Of a DNA stretch of 64,000 bases, positions 1-10,151 are shown piece by piece (position 1 is the stretch's first letter; every line of letters starts with the position of its first letter). The position numbers and the translations under genes were made by a program. The DNA comes from Stenotrophomonas sp. SAU14A_NAIMI4_5 (GTDB lineage: Bacteria; Pseudomonadota; Gammaproteobacteria; Xanthomonadales; Xanthomonadaceae): contig NZ_CP026003.1 in the NCBI RefSeq assembly GCF_003086795.1, forward strand, positions 2,964,579 through 3,028,578. Direction: 5' to 3'. The notes beneath the pieces were generated by a model, which searched no databases, was not told the origin of the DNA, and saw only the letters and a list, made by a program, of their open reading frames with translations.

Positions 1-503
1 CGGTCCAGGCCGAGGTTCGCATCCAGGCCCATCTTCTGCATCTGGCCGATGGTGATGTTGAGCGCGACGAACCAGCTCTTCATGCCCTGCAGCTGCGCCA
101 GCGGCAGCTTGTTCTGCGTGGCGTAGGCCTGCAGCTTCTGCCAGGTGGCGTCATCCAGGTCGCGCTTCAGTTCACTGCCATCGCGGCGGATCGCGGTCTG
201 CACCATCTGGGTGGCGGCCTGGGTCGATTCCATTTCCTCCGGCGACACTTCGAACAGCACCCGCTTGGACGCGGTGAAGGCCTGCTCGACATCGGCCGAC
301 AACGGGTAATCGGTGGGCTTCAGCAGGTGGAACGAACCCAGCAGGTAGACACGCGCATCGCCTGGGCCGGTCACCTTCCACAGCAGCGGCACCGGCGGCT
401 TGGCCGCAGGCGCTTCGGCCGGCGCGCCACGCGCAGCGGCCAGGGGGGCGACCGCGCAAGCCAGCAGCAGCACGGCGCCGCGCATCAGTGATCTGATCGA
501 CAT
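1..503 (-). CDS. TraB/GumN family protein, N-terminal part (cut by window edge)
   Basis: About 167 residues are visible from an ATG at 503; the rest lies beyond base 1. An N-terminal signal peptide (hydrophobic core VLLLACAVAPLAA) is followed by LLWKVTG and YLLGSFHLLKPTDYPL, the typical opening of the TraB/GumN (PF01963) fold, whose members are predicted exported metalloprotease-like proteins of unclear function. The start lies 2 bp after the stop of the preceding lipoprotein gene, so the two are probably cotranscribed at the end of the mutL operon. The family call is fairly firm; the substrate is unknown. Confidence 0.82.
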   Translation of the reverse strand, partial: MSIRSLMRGAVLLLACAVAPLAAARGAPAEAPAAKPPVPLLWKVTGPGDARVYLLGSFHLLKPTDYPLSADVEQAFTASKRVLFEVSPEEMESTQAATQMVQTAIRRDGSELKRDLDDATWQKLQAYATQNKLPLAQLQGMKSWFVALNITIGQMQKMGLDANLGLD

Positions 504-505
504 GA

Positions 506-1435
506 TCAGCCTTCTCCTTCAGGCAGGTGGTACGCCTTCTCGCCGGCGTCCACGCGCAGGTCCAACCGGTTTTCCGGGGGCGCCAGCGGGCAGGTCGCGT
601 ACGGGGTGAAGGCACAGGGTGGGTTGTAGGCGTGGTTGAAATCGATGCGCACGCTGCCATCGGCGGCCGGTGCATCGATGTCCAGGTAGCGCCCGGCCGG
701 ATAGCTGCCGTGGCCACTGGTGCGGTCGGCGAAGACCAGGAACAGGGGCTCGCCGGGCGCGCCGATCGCTTCCATGCGCCAACTGCGGCCGTCGCGCTCG
801 AACTCCACCGCGCCGGCATTCGGCATTTCGGTGGTCAGGCCGGTGATGTCCACGATCGGCAGGGTCTTGCCTGCGGGATGGGCGATGAAATGCGCCTGCA
901 CCTGCCAGTCGGGACCGCCAGGCCAGTACTGGATGCCGGCGAAATCGCGGCGCGCATCCGCGTCGGCATGCTTGACCCGCAGCGCATCGCGCGGGCCGCG
1001 ACGAATGATGCTCAGCTGGCCCTTGCCGCCATCGAAGCTGAGCACGGTGGGCGCCGGATCCTTGTCGGTGTTCATGCGCACGCGGCCACGCACCGGCTGC
1101 CCGTCCAGGCTGACATCCACCCCGGCTTCGGGGCTGAACCACCACTGGTCGCCCTCGCGCCGCAGCAGGCCCAGCTTGTCCGGGCCCACCGCCAGGCGGA
1201 TGCCACTGCTGGCGCCGCTGCCGATGAAGTGCGACTTGTACTGCAGCCAGTGCAGGCCGACCAGCGCGGTCCAGCCATCGGGCCGGGTCAGGTCCTCATA
1301 GCGCTGCACGCGCCACTGCTGCTGCCCCGCCGCGAATGCCGGATCCTCCTTCACCACAGGCACCGGCGCCGGTGCCGGGCTGCAGGCGGCCAGCAACACG
1401 GCGACCAGCAGGCCGCCCACTCCCCGATGACGCAT
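506..1435 (-). CDS. DUF1684 domain lipoprotein
   Basis: A 309-residue protein begins MRHRGVGGLLVAVLLAAC, a lipoprotein signal with a lipobox (LLAAC). The frame is open upstream to 1537, but that stretch overlaps mutL and lacks a signal. The body has the DUF1684 pattern: a W-rich start (QWRVQRYEDLTRPDGWTALVGLHWL) and the C-terminal DFNHAYNPPCAF followed by YATCPLAPPENRL. DUF1684 proteins are exported or periplasmic and have no assigned reaction. The gene lies 26 bp downstream of mutL and 2 bp before the next gene, which suggests one transcript. Confidence 0.85.
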   Translation of the reverse strand: MRHRGVGGLLVAVLLAACSPAPAPVPVVKEDPAFAAGQQQWRVQRYEDLTRPDGWTALVGLHWLQYKSHFIGSGASSGIRLAVGPDKLGLLRREGDQWWFSPEAGVDVSLDGQPVRGRVRMNTDKDPAPTVLSFDGGKGQLSIIRRGPRDALRVKHADADARRDFAGIQYWPGGPDWQVQAHFIAHPAGKTLPIVDITGLTTEMPNAGAVEFERDGRSWRMEAIGAPGEPLFLVFADRTSGHGSYPAGRYLDIDAPAADGSVRIDFNHAYNPPCAFTPYATCPLAPPENRLDLRVDAGEKAYHLPEGEG

Positions 1436-1461
1436 GGATGCTCCCCTCAACGTTGCGGGCC

Positions 1462-3366
1462 TCAACGGCCGCGCAGGAACCAGCGGTCGATTTCCGCCAG
1501 CGAAAAACGTGCCCAGGTCGGCCGGCCGTGGTTGCACTGGCCGGAGCGCTCGGTGATTTCCATGTCGCGCAGCAGCGCGTTCATTTCCGGCACGGTCAGG
1601 CGCCGGTTGGCGCGCACCGCGCCGTGGCAGGCCATGGTCGACAGCAGTTCGTCGCGCGCACTGGCGATGCGCCGGCTCTGGCCATGCTCGCGCAGGTCGG
1701 TCAGCACGTCGCGCAGCAGGCCTTCCGGCTCGGCGTTGGCCAGCAGCGCGGGAATGCTGCGCACATGCAGCGCGCCCGGGCTGGCGCGGGTGACTTCGAA
1801 ACCGAGCGCGGCCAGCGTTTCCGCTTCCGTCTCGGCGGTGTCGGCCTCGCGCTCGCCCACCGCCAGGGTGATCGGCACCAACAACGGCTGCGACTGCAGG
1901 CCGATGCCATCGTGGGCGTTCTTCAGGCGTTCGTAGCCGATGCGCTCGTGGGCGGCATGCATGTCCACCACGATCAGGCCTTCGGCGTTCTCGGCCAGGA
2001 TGTAGATGCCGTGCAGCTGGGCAATGGCGTAGCCCAGCGGCGGCACGCCGGCATCGGCACTGGTCACCGGCAGGCCGTTCTCGCTCGGCATCGGCGGCAG
2101 CGCACCGCTGCGTTCGCCTGCACCGGGTGCGGCGTACAGCGCGGCATAGGCCGCGGGCGCATCGGCCACCTGCAGGCCCAGCGGCTGCTGCGGGCGCCAG
2201 CCGGAGAAGCCGCCGCCACCACCACCGCCCGAACCGGGCGCGGCACCGCGCACCAGGCCGAAGCCCGACGCACCGGCGCTGGACGGCATCGGTGCGCCGC
2301 CCATGTCCGCAGGATGGACCGCACCGGCACCGATCTCCTGCGCGGTCACACCGGCGCGGGTATCGGCCAGCGCGTCCTTCAACGTGCGGTAGACGAAGTC
2401 GTGGACCAGGCGCGAATCGCGGAAGCGCACTTCATGCTTGGCCGGGTGCACGTTGACATCGACCCGGGTCGGGTCCAGTTCCAGGAACAGCACGTAGGCC
2501 GGCTGGCGACCGTGGTACAGCACATCGCCGTAGGCCATCTTCACCGCATGGGCGACACTGCGGTCGCGCACCGAGCGGCCGTTGACGTACAGGTACTGCT
2601 GGTCGGCGCTGGCCCGTGAATAATGCGGCTGCGCGATCCAGCCATGCAGGCGCAGGCCGGCACCGGTGTGGTCCACACGCACGGCCTGGTTGGCGAAGTC
2701 CTCGCCGAGGGTCTCGGCCAGGCGCACATCGGAATACAGGTCACCGGGCTTGTAGCGGCGCGAGGCCTTGCCGTTGTGCGACACGCGCAGTTCGACATCC
2801 GGGCGAGCCAGCGCCAGCGAGCGCAGCCATTCTTCGATGTGGCCCATTTCCGTGCGCTCGGCGCGCAGGAACTTGCGGCGCGCCGGTACGTTGTAGAACA
2901 GCTCGCGCACTTCCACGGTGGTGCCCGGCGCATGCGCGCGCGGGGTCACTTCGCCGATCTTGCCGCCTTCGATCTGCAGCGCCGAACCGTGCTCGTCATG
3001 CGCGCGGCGCGAGGCCAGGGTGAAGCGGCTGACCGAGGCGATGGACGGCAGCGCTTCGCCGCGGAAGCCGAGGGTCGCCACCGATTCGAGGTCGTCGAGA
3101 TCGGCGATCTTGCTGGTGGCATGCCGCGAGACCGCCAGCGGCAGCTGCTCGGGCGCGATGCCACTGCCGTTGTCGCGGATGCGGATGAGCCGCACACCGC
3201 CCTCTTCCAGGTCGATGTCGACGCGGCTGGCGCCGGCATCGATGGCGTTCTCGACCAGTTCCTTGACCACCGACGCAGGACGTTCGACCACTTCGCCCGC
3301 GGCGATCTGGTTGATCAGGATTTCCGGCAACGGCCGGATCGGGCGCGGATGGGGAGCAGACGTCAT
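1462..3366 (-). CDS. mutL: DNA mismatch repair protein MutL
   Basis: A 634-residue protein with an N-terminal GHKL ATPase: [17 protein letters not shown] near residue 17, [17 protein letters not shown] and GFRGEAL. A Gly/Pro-rich linker (about 350-430) leads to the C-terminal dimerisation domain. That domain carries [12 protein letters not shown], matching the DQHA(X)2E(X)4E endonuclease motif with Gln changed to Met, plus ACHGAVRA and CNHGRPT. This suggests a latent nicking MutL as in Pseudomonas, unlike the MutH-dependent E. coli type. Start ATG 3366 precedes [15 protein letters not shown]. It lies downstream of amiC, a widely conserved order. Confidence 0.97.
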   Translation of the reverse strand: MTSAPHPRPIRPLPEILINQIAAGEVVERPASVVKELVENAIDAGASRVDIDLEEGGVRLIRIRDNGSGIAPEQLPLAVSRHATSKIADLDDLESVATLGFRGEALPSIASVSRFTLASRRAHDEHGSALQIEGGKIGEVTPRAHAPGTTVEVRELFYNVPARRKFLRAERTEMGHIEEWLRSLALARPDVELRVSHNGKASRRYKPGDLYSDVRLAETLGEDFANQAVRVDHTGAGLRLHGWIAQPHYSRASADQQYLYVNGRSVRDRSVAHAVKMAYGDVLYHGRQPAYVLFLELDPTRVDVNVHPAKHEVRFRDSRLVHDFVYRTLKDALADTRAGVTAQEIGAGAVHPADMGGAPMPSSAGASGFGLVRGAAPGSGGGGGGGFSGWRPQQPLGLQVADAPAAYAALYAAPGAGERSGALPPMPSENGLPVTSADAGVPPLGYAIAQLHGIYILAENAEGLIVVDMHAAHERIGYERLKNAHDGIGLQSQPLLVPITLAVGEREADTAETEAETLAALGFEVTRASPGALHVRSIPALLANAEPEGLLRDVLTDLREHGQSRRIASARDELLSTMACHGAVRANRRLTVPEMNALLRDMEITERSGQCNHGRPTWARFSLAEIDRWFLRGR

Positions 3367-3419
3367 GCAGGGATGATAACGGAGCCGCGGGCCTCGGCGG
3401 CCATGGCGCGCTGCGCGCG

Positions 3420-3504
3420 GTAGAGTCGACCGTTGGTCGACTACGCGGTTGCCGAAAACATGAACCGCGTGCAAGGCACGCAGTCGACCAACGGTCGACT
3501 CTAC
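3420..3504. repeat. SMAG-type GTAG palindrome pair
   Basis: Two copies of a GTAG-headed palindrome (core AGTCGACCGTTGGTCGACT) lie head to head at 3420-3443 and 3482-3504. Between them a shorter stem (CGCGGTT and AACCGCG) can also pair. This is the dimeric REP form typical of Stenotrophomonas SMAG elements. The right copy overlaps the amiC stop codon. It may fold in the transcript between amiC and mutL and act as a stability or processing site; that role is inference. Confidence 0.9.
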
Positions 3505-5060
3505 TTGCTGCCGCCGGCCATGGTGGCGGCGGCGTCGATCTCGGCCTGGGCGCGGGCTGCGTACAGCGTGCCCGGCGGCGGCTGCCGGCTGAAGAAGGTA
3601 TGCACGCCATCGAGCACCGCACCGGCGACCTTGCGCTGGTAGGCCGGGTCGGTCAGGCGGCGTTCTTCGTCCGGGTTGGAGATGAAGGCGGTTTCCACCA
3701 GCATCGCCGGCATGTCCGAGGTTCGCAGCACCGCGAAGTTGGCGCGCTCGAGGTTCGGCTTGTGGTTGTTGCCGATCCGCTTCAGGCCGCCCAGCACGTG
3801 GCCGGCCGCGTCTTCGGACGCCTTCATGTAACCGCTCTGGGCCAGGTCCAGCAGCACGTTGGCCAGGGTGCCCTCGGTCTGCTGCAGGCGCACGCCACCG
3901 ACCAGGTCGGCCGCGTTTTCCTTGTCGGCCAGCCAGCGCGCGCGCTGCGAGGAGGCGCCCTTGGTGGACAGCACGTACACCGACGAACCGGTGGCCGAAC
4001 GGTTCTCGGCGGCGTCGGCGTGGATCGAGATGAAGATGTCGGCCTTGTTCGCGCGCGCCTTCTGCGCACGCATCGGCAGCGGGATGAACACGTCGCTGTC
4101 GCGGGTCAGGTAGGCCTTCAGGCCCGGTGTCGCGTTGACCTGGCGGGCCAGTTCGCGCGCCACGGCCAGGGTGACGTCCTTTTCGCGTTTGCCGGTCGGG
4201 CCGATGGCGCCCGGATCCTGGCCGCCATGGCCCGGATCGATGGCCACCACCAGGTGGCGCATGCCCGGCTGCATGCGGATGCGCGAGGCATCGCTGGGCA
4301 TGGCCGGTCGCGGCGCTTCGGCGGGTGCCGCGGCAGGCGCGGGTGCAGGCGCCGGTGCGGCGGCCACCACGGCACGGGTCGGCTGGCCGGCGAGGATCGC
4401 GGCCGGCGAGGACGGCGGCGGCGTGCTGCTGGCACTGATGCCAGCAGCGGCCACCTGGGCGGGGGTGGTGGTCGGCGCCGGCGCCGGCGCAACCGGAGCG
4501 GCGGCACTGGCGCTGGCCTGCTGCTGCACCTGGGCGGTCAGCAGCGCGGTGGCGCGCGCGGCATCACCCCGCGACTGCGCGTTCTGCGCAGCGGCCGCAT
4601 CGGCGGCGGACGGGGTGACCGCTGCGGTGGCCGCAGGCGCGGCCGGGCGGGCGGCCGTTGCCGGGCCATCGCCCGGCCACTCGATCACCAGCTTGGATTC
4701 ATTGCCCTCACGCTGCATCTGCGGGCGGAACGGCGACACCGACGCAGTAAGGTCGAAAACGACACGGAACGTGCCCGGCACCGGCTGCCCTGTGCGGACG
4801 GCGGTGACCACGCCCTGCGCGGCCGGCATCTTCAGGTTGTGCACGGCGCTGGAATCGGGGAAATCGATCACCAGGCGGTTCGGCGAGGACAGCGACAGGG
4901 TCTTGTAACCGCCGCTGCCCACCAGGGAGATCTCGGCGCGGGTACCGGTCGCGCCGGTATTCAGCTGGACCTGGCGGACCTCACCGGCCCACGCGCAGAC
5001 GCTCGTCAGACCTAGTCCGACGGCGGCACAGATGGCGATGAGACGGTTCCCCAGGCGCAT
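3501..5060 (-). CDS. amiC: N-acetylmuramoyl-L-alanine amidase AmiC/AmiB type
   Basis: A 519-residue periplasmic amidase that cleaves peptide stems from peptidoglycan during daughter-cell separation. It has a signal peptide (residues 1-25, ending VCAWA), an AMIN septal-targeting domain (about 26-135), a long Ala/Pro-rich linker (about 140-255) and an Amidase_3 domain. Zinc-site motifs are [25 protein letters not shown] and VETAFISNP. The stop codon (TAG, 3503-3501) is the last part of a GTAG repeat. It is followed by mutL and preceded by tsaE, matching the E. coli tsaE-amiB-mutL order. AmiB is an equally good name. Confidence 0.95.
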   Translation of the reverse strand: MRLGNRLIAICAAVGLGLTSVCAWAGEVRQVQLNTGATGTRAEISLVGSGGYKTLSLSSPNRLVIDFPDSSAVHNLKMPAAQGVVTAVRTGQPVPGTFRVVFDLTASVSPFRPQMQREGNESKLVIEWPGDGPATAARPAAPAATAAVTPSAADAAAAQNAQSRGDAARATALLTAQVQQQASASAAAPVAPAPAPTTTPAQVAAAGISASSTPPPSSPAAILAGQPTRAVVAAAPAPAPAPAAAPAEAPRPAMPSDASRIRMQPGMRHLVVAIDPGHGGQDPGAIGPTGKREKDVTLAVARELARQVNATPGLKAYLTRDSDVFIPLPMRAQKARANKADIFISIHADAAENRSATGSSVYVLSTKGASSQRARWLADKENAADLVGGVRLQQTEGTLANVLLDLAQSGYMKASEDAAGHVLGGLKRIGNNHKPNLERANFAVLRTSDMPAMLVETAFISNPDEERRLTDPAYQRKVAGAVLDGVHTFFSRQPPPGTLYAARAQAEIDAAATMAGGSK

Positions 5061-5141
5061 GGTCAGGATTCAATCACCGCGCTGAACGGAATGCAACACC
5101 TTTTTCCTTAATAATCCGTAACCTGCCGGTGTTTGTTCTCG

Positions 5142-5624
5142 TCAGCCGACAGAAATGGCCTGCAAGTCGCCCCCATCGGGAAGTCGATCCAGCCATTCAC
5201 GGCCCACGTCGCTGGCCCCAGTGAGACGGACGCGCCGCCCCTGCCCTTCGATTTCCAGCGCCACCACCAGATCGGTGGGCGGCAGCGCGCCTGCGCCGCG
5301 CTCGGGCCACTCGACCAGCCACAGCACCGCACTGCCCTCGTCCAGACCCAGGAAATCCAGCTCGCCGGCCTGGCCGATGCGGTACAGGTCCAGGTGCCAC
5401 GCTTCGCCGCCACTGGACAGCGGATAGCGCTCGACCAGGGTGTAGGTAGGGCTGCGGATCGCACCCTGCACGCCGAGCGCGCGCAGCAGTGCACGCGCGG
5501 TGGTGGATTTGCCGGCGCCGAGGTCACCCCGCAGTTCGACCAGCGCCTGCGGGGGCCGGGTGGCGGCCAGCCACTGGCCCAGCAGTTCGGTGGCTTCGCT
5601 GTCGGCCAGGAAGAATTCAGTCAT
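5142..5624 (-). CDS. tsaE: tRNA t6A37 biosynthesis ATPase TsaE
   Basis: A 160-residue P-loop ATPase required with TsaB and TsaD for threonylcarbamoyladenosine at tRNA position 37. The Walker A sequence is GDLGAGKST (near residue 33), followed by the family motif SPTYTLVERYP and LYRIGQAGELDFLGLDE. The start overlaps the end of nnr by 4 bp (ATGA type), so the two are translationally coupled. Length and motif order are normal for the family. Confidence 0.96.
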   Translation of the reverse strand: MTEFFLADSEATELLGQWLAATRPPQALVELRGDLGAGKSTTARALLRALGVQGAIRSPTYTLVERYPLSSGGEAWHLDLYRIGQAGELDFLGLDEGSAVLWLVEWPERGAGALPPTDLVVALEIEGQGRRVRLTGASDVGREWLDRLPDGGDLQAISVG

Positions 5625-7105
5625 TGCAGGGGTTCCGGGTTGGCCAGCCGCCGCAGGGGCACCAGCAGATCAGTAGGAAGCAGGCCACGCGCGCCATCGA
5701 GGGCAGCGACGTCGCCAGCCAGCGCATGCAGCAGCGCGCCACACGCGGCGGCATCGAAGGCATCCAGGCCCTGCGCGCGCAGGCTGGCGATGATGCCGGT
5801 CAGCAGATCCCCCATGCCACCGACGGCCATGCCGGGGTTGCCGGCGGCGATCAGGCGCGGGGTGCAGCCGGGGGCGGCGACGATGCTGCCAGCGCCCTTC
5901 AGCACCACCACGGCGTGGTAGCGCTCGGCCAGCGCCTGGGCGCAGCGGTAGCGATCGGCCTGGATGTCGGCCGTGGTGCATTCCAGCAGGCGCGCGGCCT
6001 CACCCGGGTGCGGGGTCAGGATGGCATCGGGCAGCGCGCGTGGGTCGCGGGCCAGCAGGTTCAGCGCATCGGCATCGAGCACCAGCGGCTTGCCACAGGC
6101 CAGCACGCGCGCGAACAGGGCACGCGCCCAGTCGTCCTGGCCCAGGCCGGGGCCGATCGCCACGACCTTGGCCTTTTCAAGCAGGCCGGGCAGCGCGTCG
6201 CCATCTTCCAGCGCATGCACCATGGCCTCGGGCAGGCGCGCCAGCAGCGGACCGACGTGGTCACCGCGGGTGCCGATGCTGAGCAGTCCGGCACCGGCGC
6301 GCAGGCCAGCCTCGGCAGCCAGGGCAATGGCGCCACCGCTGCCGTGGTTGCCGCCCACGCACAGCACATGGCCGGATTCGCCCTTGTGGGTATTGGCGCG
6401 GCGCGGCTTCAGCAATGCCGGCAAGCGCGCACCCGTCCAGTGCTCGGCCGCGGCCCAAACGCCCTGCCACGCCGCCTTGGGCAGCTGCAGCGCGGCCAGC
6501 GCGGGTTCGCCTGCGTGCTCCAGCGCGTCGCCGGTGTACAGGCCGCGGTGCGGCACGATGAACTGCAGGGTCAGCGCTGCGCGCACCGCGACGCCTGGCA
6601 CCGTGCCACGGTCGGCGTCGACGCCGCTGGGCACATCCAGTGCAAATACCGGTGCGTCCTGTGCGTTCAGTGCTTCGATCACAGCCTGTGCTGCACCTTC
6701 CGGCGCCCGGTCGAAACCCAGCCCGAACAGACCATCCACCCAGATATCGGCCGCGGGCAGCGTGCCGTCGAATTCCGCCAGGGTTCCCCCGACGGACCTG
6801 AAATCCGAGGTTGCCCGTTGCGCCAACGCGGTGGCTGGCGGTTTGCCCGGCAGGGTCAGCGCCGTTACCCGGCGCCCGGCCAGCAGCGCATGCCGCGCCA
6901 GCACCAGTCCGTCGCCGCCGTTGTTGCCGCTGCCCACCACCACGCCCACGTTCAGCGCCTGTGGCCAGTGCCGCAGCAGGCGCTGCCAGGCAGCCAGCCC
7001 GGCCTGGGCCATCAGCTCCCAGCCACCATCGCCCGCCAGCGCCGAGGCCTGGGCATCCAGCGCACGCGCAGCAGCGGAATCAAACAGATCGGCAAGGTTG
7101 GCCAT
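5621..7105 (-). CDS. nnr: Bifunctional NAD(P)H-hydrate epimerase / ADP-dependent dehydratase
   Basis: A 494-residue nicotinamide-nucleotide repair enzyme. The N-terminal YjeF epimerase domain (about 1-210) contains VVVGSGNNGGDGLVLAR and the SGVDAD motif. The C-terminal kinase-like dehydratase contains KPRRANTHKG, VLDADALNLL, LTPHPGEAARLL and the nucleotide loop GMAVGGMGDLLTG. It converts damaged S- and R-NAD(P)H hydrates back to NAD(P)H. It is divergent from queG across only 23 bp, so the two probably share a promoter region, and it heads the nnr-tsaE-amiC-mutL operon. Confidence 0.96.
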   Translation of the reverse strand: MANLADLFDSAAARALDAQASALAGDGGWELMAQAGLAAWQRLLRHWPQALNVGVVVGSGNNGGDGLVLARHALLAGRRVTALTLPGKPPATALAQRATSDFRSVGGTLAEFDGTLPAADIWVDGLFGLGFDRAPEGAAQAVIEALNAQDAPVFALDVPSGVDADRGTVPGVAVRAALTLQFIVPHRGLYTGDALEHAGEPALAALQLPKAAWQGVWAAAEHWTGARLPALLKPRRANTHKGESGHVLCVGGNHGSGGAIALAAEAGLRAGAGLLSIGTRGDHVGPLLARLPEAMVHALEDGDALPGLLEKAKVVAIGPGLGQDDWARALFARVLACGKPLVLDADALNLLARDPRALPDAILTPHPGEAARLLECTTADIQADRYRCAQALAERYHAVVVLKGAGSIVAAPGCTPRLIAAGNPGMAVGGMGDLLTGIIASLRAQGLDAFDAAACGALLHALAGDVAALDGARGLLPTDLLVPLRRLANPEPLQ

Positions 7106-7128
7106 GCGGAGATTTTATACTGGTGCGC

Positions 7129-8199
7129 ATGTTCCCCGCCCCTGCCCCCCTCGATCCGGCCCTGGCCGTGCAGCGCATCCGCGAACTCGCCCGTGCGCAC
7201 GGCTTCCAGCGCTGCGGCATCGCCGGCATCGAGCTGGGCGAAGATGAGGCGCACCTGGCCGACTGGCTGGGCAAGGGCCTGTACGGGACGATGGACTGGA
7301 TGGCCCGCCACGGCACCCTGCGCGCGCGCCCGGCAGAACTGCTGCCGGGCACCGTGCGGGTGATTTCGGTGGGCATGGATTACAGCCACAAGGACGACAC
7401 CGAAGCCTGGGCGACCCTGGCCGATCCCGGCCGCGCCTATGTCGCCCGCTACGCGCTGGGCCGCGATTACCACAAGCTGATGCGCAACCGGCTGCAGAAG
7501 CTGGCCACGCAGATCAACGACGAAGTGGCGCCGCTCGGCTACCGCGTGTTCGTCGATTCGGCGCCGGTGCTGGAACGTGCGCTGGCGCGCAACGCCGGGC
7601 TCGGCTGGATCGGCAAGCACACCTGCCTGATCGACCGTCACGGCGGCTCGTGGTTCTTCATCGGCGAGATCTACATCGACATCCCGCTGCCGATCGACGC
7701 GCCGGCCACCGCGCACTGCGGCACCTGCACACGCTGCATCGACGTCTGCCCTACCCAGGCCATCATCGCCCCGCAGCGGCTGGACGCGCGGCGCTGCATT
7801 TCCTACCTGACCATCGAACACGACGGCACCATTCCCGAAGACATGCGGCCACTGATCGGCAACCGCATCTACGGCTGCGACGACTGCCAGCTGGTCTGCC
7901 CCTGGAACAAGTTCGCCAAGCGCACCGACGAAGCCGATTTCCGCGCGCGCAACAATCTCGACACCGCGCGCCTGGACCAGCTGTTCGCCTGGGATGAAGC
8001 CGAATTCCTGCGCCGCACCGAAGGCAGCCCGATCCGCCGCAGCGGCCACGAGCGCTGGCTGCGCAACATCGCCGTGGCGCTGGGCAACGCACCGGCCTCG
8101 ACCGACGCACTGGCCGCCCTGCAGACCCGCGTCGACGATCCCTCACCCGTGGTGCGCGAGCACGTGCAGTGGGCGCTGGCCCAGCACGGCGCGCGCTGA
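7129..8199 (+). CDS. queG: Epoxyqueuosine reductase QueG
   Basis: A 356-residue enzyme for the last step of queuosine synthesis in tRNA, reducing the epoxide with cobalamin and two 4Fe-4S clusters. The cluster motifs [15 protein letters not shown] and [13 protein letters not shown] are intact, and [18 protein letters not shown] is characteristic. A HEAT-like C-terminus follows. Start ATG 7129 gives [19 protein letters not shown]; longer in-frame readings run into the divergent nnr gene. The pairing with nnr is conserved in gammaproteobacteria. Confidence 0.96.
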   Translation: MFPAPAPLDPALAVQRIRELARAHGFQRCGIAGIELGEDEAHLADWLGKGLYGTMDWMARHGTLRARPAELLPGTVRVISVGMDYSHKDDTEAWATLADPGRAYVARYALGRDYHKLMRNRLQKLATQINDEVAPLGYRVFVDSAPVLERALARNAGLGWIGKHTCLIDRHGGSWFFIGEIYIDIPLPIDAPATAHCGTCTRCIDVCPTQAIIAPQRLDARRCISYLTIEHDGTIPEDMRPLIGNRIYGCDDCQLVCPWNKFAKRTDEADFRARNNLDTARLDQLFAWDEAEFLRRTEGSPIRRSGHERWLRNIAVALGNAPASTDALAALQTRVDDPSPVVREHVQWALAQHGAR

Positions 8200-8243
8200 C
8201 GTGCGATCCTGAGCGCCCTGCTCCGCCCGTCACCGCCGTACCC

Positions 8244-9575
8244 ATGCAGCCACGCAACAACGACGTCCTCACCCCCAGCCAGCTCAACACCCTGGCCCGC
8301 GACCTGCTGGAAGGCAGCTTCCCGGCGATCTGGGTCGAAGCCGAGCTGGGCAGCGTCGCCCGCCCCGCGTCCGGGCACCTGTATTTCACCCTGAAGGACG
8401 CGCGCGCACAGCTGCGTGCGGCGATGTTCCGGATGAAGGCGCAGTACCTGAAGTTCGTGCCGCGCGAAGGCATGCGCGTGCTGGTGCGCGGCAAGGTGAC
8501 GCTGTACGACGCACGTGGCGAGTACCAGATGGTGCTGGACCACATGGAAGAAGCCGGCGAAGGCGCACTGCGCCGCGCCTTCGAGGAACTGAAGGCACGC
8601 CTGGAGGCCGAGGGCCTGTTCGACCCGGCGCGCAAGCGGCCGATGCCGGCCCACGTGCAGCGCCTGGCGGTGATCACCTCGCCCACCGGCGCCGCCGTGC
8701 GCGACGTGCTGAGCGTGCTGGCCCGCCGTTTTCCACTGCTGGAAGTAGACCTGCTGCCGACCCTGGTCCAGGGCAGCACCGCCGCCGCGCAGATCACCCG
8801 CCTGCTGCAGGCCGCCGATGCCAGTGGCCGCTACGACGTGATCCTGCTGACCCGCGGTGGTGGTTCGCTGGAAGACCTGTGGGCCTTCAATGACGAGGCA
8901 CTGGCCCGGGCAATCGCCGCCAGCGGCACGCCGGTGGTCTCGGCGGTGGGCCACGAAACCGACTTCAGCCTGAGCGACTTCGCCGCCGACCTGCGCGCGC
9001 CGACGCCGTCGGTGGCAGCCGAACTGCTGGTGCCCGACCAGCGCGAACTGACCCTACGCCTGCGCCGCACGGCCGCGCGCATGGTGCAGCTGCAGCGGCA
9101 CACGATGCAGCAGGCGATGCAGCGCGCCGACCGCGCCCTGCTGCGGCTGAACGCGCAGAGCCCGCAGGCGCGCCTGGACCTGCTGCGCCGGCGCCAGCTC
9201 GACCTCGGCCGGCGCCTGCATGCGGCCTTCAACCAGCAGCAGGAGCGCCGTGCGGCGCGCCTGCGCCATGCAGCAGCGGTGCTGCGCGGTCACCACCCGC
9301 AGCGCCAGCTGGACGAAATGCAGCGGCGCCTGACGGCCCTGCGCGGTCGCCCGCAGGTGGCACTGCAGCGCCTGCTGCAACGTGATGCCCTGCGCCTGCG
9401 CGGGCTGGCGCGCTCGCTGGAAGCGGTAAGCCCGCTGGCGACGGTGGCACGTGGTTACAGCATCCTGACCCGCAGTGACGACGGCACGCTGGTGCGTGAG
9501 GTTGGCCAGGTACAGGCCGGCGATGCGCTGCAGGCACGCGTCGGTGACGGCGTGATCGACGTGCTGGTCAAATAA
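8244..9575 (+). CDS. xseA: Exodeoxyribonuclease VII large subunit
   Basis: A 443-residue subunit of the single-strand nuclease ExoVII. It has an N-terminal OB-fold ([26 protein letters not shown]), the catalytic core with [34 protein letters not shown] and [11 protein letters not shown], and a long coiled-coil C-terminus. Start ATG 8244 gives the normal length. The small subunit xseB is not in the window. It is convergent with the M48 protease gene across a large palindromic intergenic region. Confidence 0.96.
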   Translation: MQPRNNDVLTPSQLNTLARDLLEGSFPAIWVEAELGSVARPASGHLYFTLKDARAQLRAAMFRMKAQYLKFVPREGMRVLVRGKVTLYDARGEYQMVLDHMEEAGEGALRRAFEELKARLEAEGLFDPARKRPMPAHVQRLAVITSPTGAAVRDVLSVLARRFPLLEVDLLPTLVQGSTAAAQITRLLQAADASGRYDVILLTRGGGSLEDLWAFNDEALARAIAASGTPVVSAVGHETDFSLSDFAADLRAPTPSVAAELLVPDQRELTLRLRRTAARMVQLQRHTMQQAMQRADRALLRLNAQSPQARLDLLRRRQLDLGRRLHAAFNQQQERRAARLRHAAAVLRGHHPQRQLDEMQRRLTALRGRPQVALQRLLQRDALRLRGLARSLEAVSPLATVARGYSILTRSDDGTLVREVGQVQAGDALQARVGDGVIDVLVK

Positions 9576-9663
9576 GGGGTGTGTTTGGCAGGGCTTGCAG
9601 CCCTGCACCTGCAGAGGCCAAGGCAACGTCAACGTCAAAAGCCGAAGCGGCATTCCGTGGGAT

Positions 9664-9765
9664 GGCGGGGCACTGTGGGTTTGCGGGGACGCCGTGAACC
9701 CGTCCATGGGGGCTTGGTCGCCGCATCCATGCGGCTCACACCCCGCAAACCCACAGTGCCCCGCC
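9664..9765. repeat. Long hairpin element, copy A (25-bp stem, 52-nt loop)
   Basis: Bases 9664-9688 are perfectly complementary to 9741-9765. The loop (9689-9740) contains CCATGGGGGCTTGGTCG and a small inner stem GCCGC-ATCCAT-GCGGC. It is the inverted partner of the element at 10050-10151. The loops agree at 47 of 52 positions, while most of the stem sequence differs but stays paired. Confidence 0.9.
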
Positions 9766-9805
9766 TTCGACAGGTTCACGCGGCTGTGGGTGCCAGGTGC
9801 TTTTG

Positions 9806-10009
9806 GTAGGTGCCGACCGTTGGTCGGCACATCTGTCAGATACCGAATGAATTCATCCACGCATGGCGTGGCTCTACTGGGACGCGCGGCTGTTGGTAGG
9901 TGTCGACCTTGGTCGACACATCTGTCAGATACCGAATGAATTCATCCGTGTCGACCAAGGTCGACACCTACCCGAGCCGACCCCGTGCCGACCAACGGTC
10001 GGCACCTAC
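9806..10009. repeat. Nested SMAG palindrome cluster
   Basis: Several GTAG-headed palindromes are nested. GGTAGGTGCCGACCGTTGG at 9805 pairs with its inverse at about 9987-10010. GGTAGGTGTCGACCTTGG at about 9896 pairs with its inverse at 9948-9972. A half element (CGCATGGCGTGG) lies at about 9860. Two direct copies of CTGTCAGATACCGAATGAAT are interleaved. Confidence 0.85.
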
Positions 10010-10049
10010 CAAAAGCACCTGGCACCCACAGCCGCAGGAAACTGTCGAA

Positions 10050-10151
10050 GGCGGGGTGGGTCCGGTTGAGGGGGTGTGAGCGGCATGGATGCCGCGACCA
10101 AGCCCCCATGGATGGGTTTACGGCGCCCCCCTCAACCGGACCCGCCCCGCC
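10050..10151. repeat. Long hairpin element, copy B (inverted)
   Basis: Bases 10050-10074 pair with 10127-10151 over 25 bp, with one G-T wobble. The loop (10075-10126) is the reverse complement of the copy A loop except at five positions. Two of those five are a compensatory C-G to G-C swap in the inner stem (GCGGC-ATCCAT-GCCGC here). The inner 17 bp of the main stem differ from copy A yet remain complementary. Confidence 0.9.
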
